Source: Puccinellia tenuiflora
Taxonomy: Eukaryota > Streptophyta > Magnoliopsida > Poales > Poaceae
Length of the DNA: 64,000 nt
NCBI GenBank assembly: GCA_012064385.1
Contig: QRDG01001345.1
Location: 575,023-639,022, forward strand
Direction of reading: 5' to 3'
The position numbers were made by a program, and so were the translations under genes. The notes under the pieces are model-generated. The model saw nothing but the letters and a program-made list of their open reading frames with translations. It made no database searches and was not told the origin of the DNA. Numbering within the stretch: position 1 is the first letter of the stretch; the number at the start of each line of letters is the position of its first letter. Below, in pieces: positions 60,560-64,000 of the stretch.

Positions 60560-61635
60560 ACGATGATGACGGAGCCCAGGATGAGCACGGCGAGCGGCGG
60601 CCTGAGGTGGGGAGGACGACTGCGATTCGCCCAGATGGCGCCATCCCGACTCGATTCCATGGTTGAGGACGATGATGACGGCGAGGCGGAGCATTTGGCG
60701 CGGTTGGATTTGTCCGGGGAGGCCGGAGACGGCGGCGGCCGTGACGGCGGCGCGGCGGACAAGGAGCTCGAGCTAGGGTTAGGGTTTTTCCCGGGGAAGA
60801 GAGAGCAGGTGAGGGAGAGAGGGGAAGCAGAGGGCGTCATGGGTGGTCCTTCACCACGGAGGGGGGCACGGCATCGAGGCGCAGGCGAGGACACGACGAC
60901 AGCGCGGCATGGGCGCGGGCAGCATGGCTACAGGAAGAAGAAAGAAGTTTTCCAGAAACCCCCCCCCCCCCCACTGTTTAAAACTTATTTACAACTTGGT
61001 CCAACTACAGCTTTACTGATTTATTTGAGGCACTTAGACAATTTCTAAAAATATGCAAAAATTTATATAGGCTCTCAACACTATCTAGAACCCCCACAAA
61101 AATTGGGGTTGCAAAAATAAAAAAATTTGGCCAACATTTGTTCATAGGGTTTAATTAAGGTCAAAAATTTGATAATTTCCAAAAGGTATTTATTTGGAGT
61201 CCTTAAGCAACTTAATAAATTATGAAAATATTAATGGAGGCTCATGATATATCAATGAAGCTCCCCATAATTTTATTTTGAATTTTTGGAGAGTTAAACT
61301 TGGTTTCAAAAATATAACTTGAATTGAACCAAATTGAATTCTCAAATTTATTTATTTGCTTGTTAAGAATTTAGCCTTTGGCAATTTATTTATAAAATTT
61401 ATCCTTGAGCTTCCTGGACAAATTGGAGACTCAGGAACAATTGGTTTTGCCAATTTGAGTAATGTATCTGGTTTGGAAATTTGGGAAGGGTTTTGCTTCC
61501 CTTTTTTTATTGTTTTCCAGTGGTTGCTTTATTCAACTTAAGCAATTTAAATAGGTATGCCATGATGCAATGCAAAGCAAAAAGTGAAAATTTGGCCCAT
61601 ATTTTAGGGTACCAAACTGGGGCTGTTACAGGGAA

Positions 61636-62400
61636 TTTTGATGGAGACCGGCGACTGGTATGAGGTGGATCAGGGGAGGCCGGTGACGGGCGCGAGGTGG
61701 AAGCTGGGGAGGCCGGCGACGGACGCGAGGTGGAAGCCAGGGAGGCCGGGGAGGTGAACTGCTCATCTGCACGTGCTGGACTGCCGGGCATCGCGCCTAG
61801 TGGATTCCGGTGTGGCGGCGAGAGGCTGTGTCTGGCCGACGCAGGGAGTTGCCACGGAGCGTGATTTGTTGGGGACGGAGCTCGCGGAGGTTGCTCACCG
61901 AAACTGCGGGCGGCAGTGGAGGGCTGGCCTCCTCGCGCCGGTGGAGAGGAGAAGTGGCGGCGCTGGTGGCCTTGCGCTGGGTGGAGAGGAGGAATCAAGG
62001 GGATGGGGAGGAGCCGCAGTAGCGCTGGAAGCCAGGGAGCTGGGCGGGGAACCTCATGGGATCTGCGCCGTAGAGGTGACGATGGGGTGCCGCCGGGGAT
62101 CCGCGACTGCCTGTGGGTGGCGGCGGAGCGTGTCCGCCGGGGCGGCTCGATCCAGATGCAGGTGGCCGGGGAGGCCGGCGGGACGGCGCGTCGGGAGGTA
62201 GCCGACGGCTTCCGTGGGAGGAGCGGGGCGGCTCGCCGGTAGAGGCGGCGGACGGCGGGGTGGCCGTGGAGGCCGGCGGGCGGGTCGTCGGAGGTGGCGT
62301 GGGCTTGCAGGATGGGGATCAGGGTGCGGGACGGTTCGGTGGTAGACTGGTGGGTGGGGAGCGGGTGCGGGACGGGGGTGGGTAGTGCTTTTTTTTAGGT
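61636..62400. other. GC-rich arm of TAM-5
   Basis: G-rich, with repeated GGGGAGGCCGG(C/T)GACGG phrases near 61670-61760. Open frames of about 100-140 codons run in all plus phases, biased to Gly, Arg and Ala. I recognise no protein. Same relative position as the other GC arms. Confidence 0.5.
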
Positions 62401-62511
62401 CGGTCCGGTAAGGTGGGTTGGGTTAATTCGGGATTAGAAGCTGATTAGGATGGGTGGGTTCTAGAATAGCTATTCTAGAACCTCTTAAGGGGGGTTGCAG
62501 AATAGTCCTGC

Positions 62512-62549
62512 TATATATATACATATATATATATATACATATATATATA
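62512..62549. repeat. TA microsatellite between TAM-5 and TAM-6
   Basis: TA repeats with a few TACATA interruptions. TAM-5 and reversed TAM-6 meet here by their GC-side ends, as TAM-1 and TAM-2 do at 4754-4771. Confidence 0.9.
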
Positions 62550-63040
62550 GGGTAGGACTATTCTGCACAACCCCTTAAGTGTTTGTAGAATAACTATTCA
62601 GCACAACTTACACGATCCCTCCTAATCACCTTCTAAACTCGAAACGACCGATCCTAATCACCATCTTCCGGCCGCCCGCCCCACCCACACACCGCACCAC
62701 GACGACCCACCTGTTCCCTTCACCCCCACGTCCCCGATCCCATCCCACGTTCCCCGCACTGCCGTCCCTAACCTCCCGCTCACGAGGAGCTGCCCTCCCC
62801 TCCCCCGCCGGTGGCCGCGGTGCCCCTCCCCCACCGCGCCCGCACGCCACCTCCACCTCCCTCTCCGGCCGCCGCCACGCGCCTCCCAGGGTGTCCCGCC
62901 GACGGCTGCCTCCCAGGCGCCCCGCCTCCCGCCGCCGGCTCAGGCCTGCCCGCGCCGACCCCGGCCTCGCACCCCGCCGCCCCCAGCCTCCGAACCACCG
63001 CGCCGCCCTTCCCTGGGATCTACCAAGCCGATGCGTGTCG
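62550..63040 (-). mobile_element. TAM-6: GC-side end of a reversed Mutator-like element, incomplete
   Basis: It starts GGGTAGGACTATTCTGCACA, then CCCTTAAG and an imperfect palindrome with AATAACTATTCAGCACAAC. The word matches TAM-1 rather than its neighbour TAM-5. A C-rich arm (62640-63030) follows. The element is then interrupted by, or gives way to, an LTR-like sequence, and its AT-side end is not in the window. The right limit given is approximate. Confidence 0.58.
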
Positions 63041-64000
63041 AGGTTAGGGCTCGGCAAATCCCTGGGTCGAGTACCCCGGGTTGATTGAGGGGGAGAGAGA
63101 TGGCGCGCTGGTAGTTCCGTCGGCTGACAAGCAAGGATTTACCCAGGTTCGGCCCCTCATGGTGAGGTAAAGACCTACATCCTGCTTGTCTGATCTGTAT
63201 AGATGATCATGGTGGTGTTACAATGGTGCCGGCGGCGGCGGGTGTTGTGTATCTGTTGTCCCCCTGTGGGGGATCCCCCTGCCTGGCTTTATAAAGGGAG
63301 CCAGGTAGGGTTTACATGAGGTTCTTGTATTGTACTCCAAGTCGTGCTTCGTGGGCTTCTTTGGGCCTGCCAGGTGGGCCGTAGACTGGATCGCACCAGG
63401 TATACCAATGATAGGGGACCCGAAGGGTATATCCCCGTCAGTAGCCCCCGAGTGTCTGGTCGATTCGAAGAATCGGGCAGAGACTAAGAGCAGCATGTCG
63501 AGCAGGCATAGTCGAAGAAGGTGCGATCATCTTAGTCGGCGGAGACGCAGTCAATGGAGACACAGTCGATGGAGACGCAGTCGATGTAGTCGAAGCAGAT
63601 GCGGGTATGTCGGGTATCACTGTTCCGACGGGTGCGCCGTCTTGTTCCTGAAAGAGACAAGTAAAAATGATTCGACTCCGGCCGTTGAGGGCTTACAGAG
63701 GATGGTTTAGTCAGTAACGCTTCGACTGAATATTGATCTCATGCTATCGGGGGCGCGACAGCGCTCCCGATGGGAGTAGCCCCCGAGATTAAGCTGAATT
63801 GCTTGCAATTGAGGTTAAACTCAGTTTTTCTTCAGTCGAAAAGCCCGCTCCCGATGGGAGTAAAGAAGAGACTCGAGCTAACGGAGTCGCAACTGACTTT
63901 GCATGACTTACTTTGTACTCAGCCGGTTTGGCTTACTGCTTTGAGTTTTACTCAGCTCATGGAGCTTACTGAATTTCTTTTCCACTCGAATGGACTTGTC
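63041..64000 (+). other. Unclassified LTR-like sequence running off the window
   Basis: It contains the phrase ATTTACCCAGGTTCGGCCCC, a probable TATA box TTTATAAAG (63288-63296) and two GTAGCCCCCGAG phrases (63443 and 63769), text I associate with LTRs of grass retrotransposons. A short tandem array of AGTCGATGGAGACGC units lies at 63540-63590. The start could not be placed and no coding frame is convincing. It may be an LTR inserted in TAM-6. Confidence 0.4.

Larger units (their letters stand above)
41247..61630 (-). mobile_element. TEK-A complete non-autonomous LTR retrotransposon, minus strand
   Basis: The left LTR is 41247-45203 and the right LTR 47857-61630, the latter split by TEK-B. 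GGGAA duplications flank the whole (41242-41246 and 61631-61635). On the minus strand the order is LTR, primer site (47842-47853, tRNA-Met type), 2.65-kb interior, GAATCTCG hairpin, polypurine tract and LTR. The interior has one clear CCHC knuckle but no protease, reverse transcriptase or integrase. The purine tract and the hairpin resemble those I recall from Tekay/Del-type chromoviruses, so I infer a derivative mobilised by such a partner. Confidence 0.8.
47857..61630 (-). repeat. Right (5') LTR of TEK-A, split by TEK-B
   Basis: The LTR is made of 47857-50705 and 60565-61630 once TEK-B and one ACGAT copy are removed, about 3.9 kb. The join falls in the GC-rich block and matches the uninterrupted left LTR around 44138. 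The boundary base TG is intact on both ends. Confidence 0.85.
39690..62511 (+). mobile_element. TAM-5: TA-flanked Mutator-like element split by a TEK-A retrotransposon
   Basis: The left end has CTATTCTGGAAC, its inverse, and TATTCTGGAACC (39690-39736). The right end has the TATTCTAGAACC palindrome (62458-62482), CTCTTAAGG and terminal TTGCAGAATAGTCCTGC. Without the TEK-A insertion it is about 2.4 kb. From left to right it holds a GTGAACTTC block, 190-bp units (39835-40140), a further GTGAACTTC array (40150-40720), a possible captured gene fragment (40741-40926), then beyond the insertion a GC-rich arm (61636-62400). Confidence 0.66.

Overview
The window looks like intergenic DNA from a large-genome grass, probably Pooideae (Triticeae/oat-like). 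I see no intact host gene, rRNA or tRNA. The grass call rests on the repeat content: an Athila-like element with a tRNA-Asp primer site, a CRM-like Gypsy element with a tRNA-Met primer site, a Stowaway MITE, and LTRs of a style I recall from wheat and barley. The species is not determined. Element labels used here (TAM-0 to TAM-6, ATH, CRM, TEK-A, TEK-B) are mine.

Backbone. After the nested retrotransposons are removed, the window is a chain of seven related DNA elements. TAM-0 is 53-2019, TAM-1 2117-4753, TAM-2 4772-10538 (reversed), TAM-3 10969-14818, TAM-4 14831-39625, TAM-5 39690-62511 and TAM-6 starts at 62550 (reversed). Neighbours TAM-1 to TAM-6 are separated only by (TA)n tracts, plus one MITE at 10549-10923. 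Each element has a GTGAACTT-rich or similar AT-rich arm and a GC-rich arm. Each end carries a short word repeated as direct and inverted copies that form a subterminal palindrome, and the word is matched between the two ends of one element but differs between elements. TAM-0 has a perfect 9-bp target duplication, which points to Mutator-like (MULE) elements.

Nested insertions. TAM-0 carries a 167-bp hAT-like MITE. TAM-2 carries a TEK-A solo LTR (5480-9292). TAM-3 carries a 1.15-kb PIF/Harbinger-like element (11252-12405). TAM-4 carries ATH (15124-38408), a non-autonomous Athila-like element, which itself holds two solo LTRs (16904-21479 and 21724-25518), a Stowaway MITE (25523-25792) and a complete but decayed CRM-like Gypsy element (28952-36722). 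TAM-5 carries a complete TEK-A element on the minus strand (41247-61630), whose right LTR is split by a young TEK-B element (50706-60559). Target duplications were found for every LTR insertion: TCGTC, GCGAA, CTATG, GCTAC, CAAAG, GGGAA and ACGAT. The last kilobase is an unclassified LTR-like sequence.

Coding content. The only recognisable proteins are from retrotransposons: the CRM gag-pol (four stops and one frameshift), the TEK-B gag-like gene (frameshifted, about eight CCHC zinc knuckles, no polymerase), a decayed TEK-A gag with one clear knuckle, and an acidic reading frame in ATH split by two insertions. My hand counts of LTR differences are about 3% for ATH, 2% for CRM and 0.35% for TEK-B, which agrees with the nesting order. 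The observations most worth following are the TA-anchored chain with matched terminal words and the multi-knuckle gag-only retroelement.
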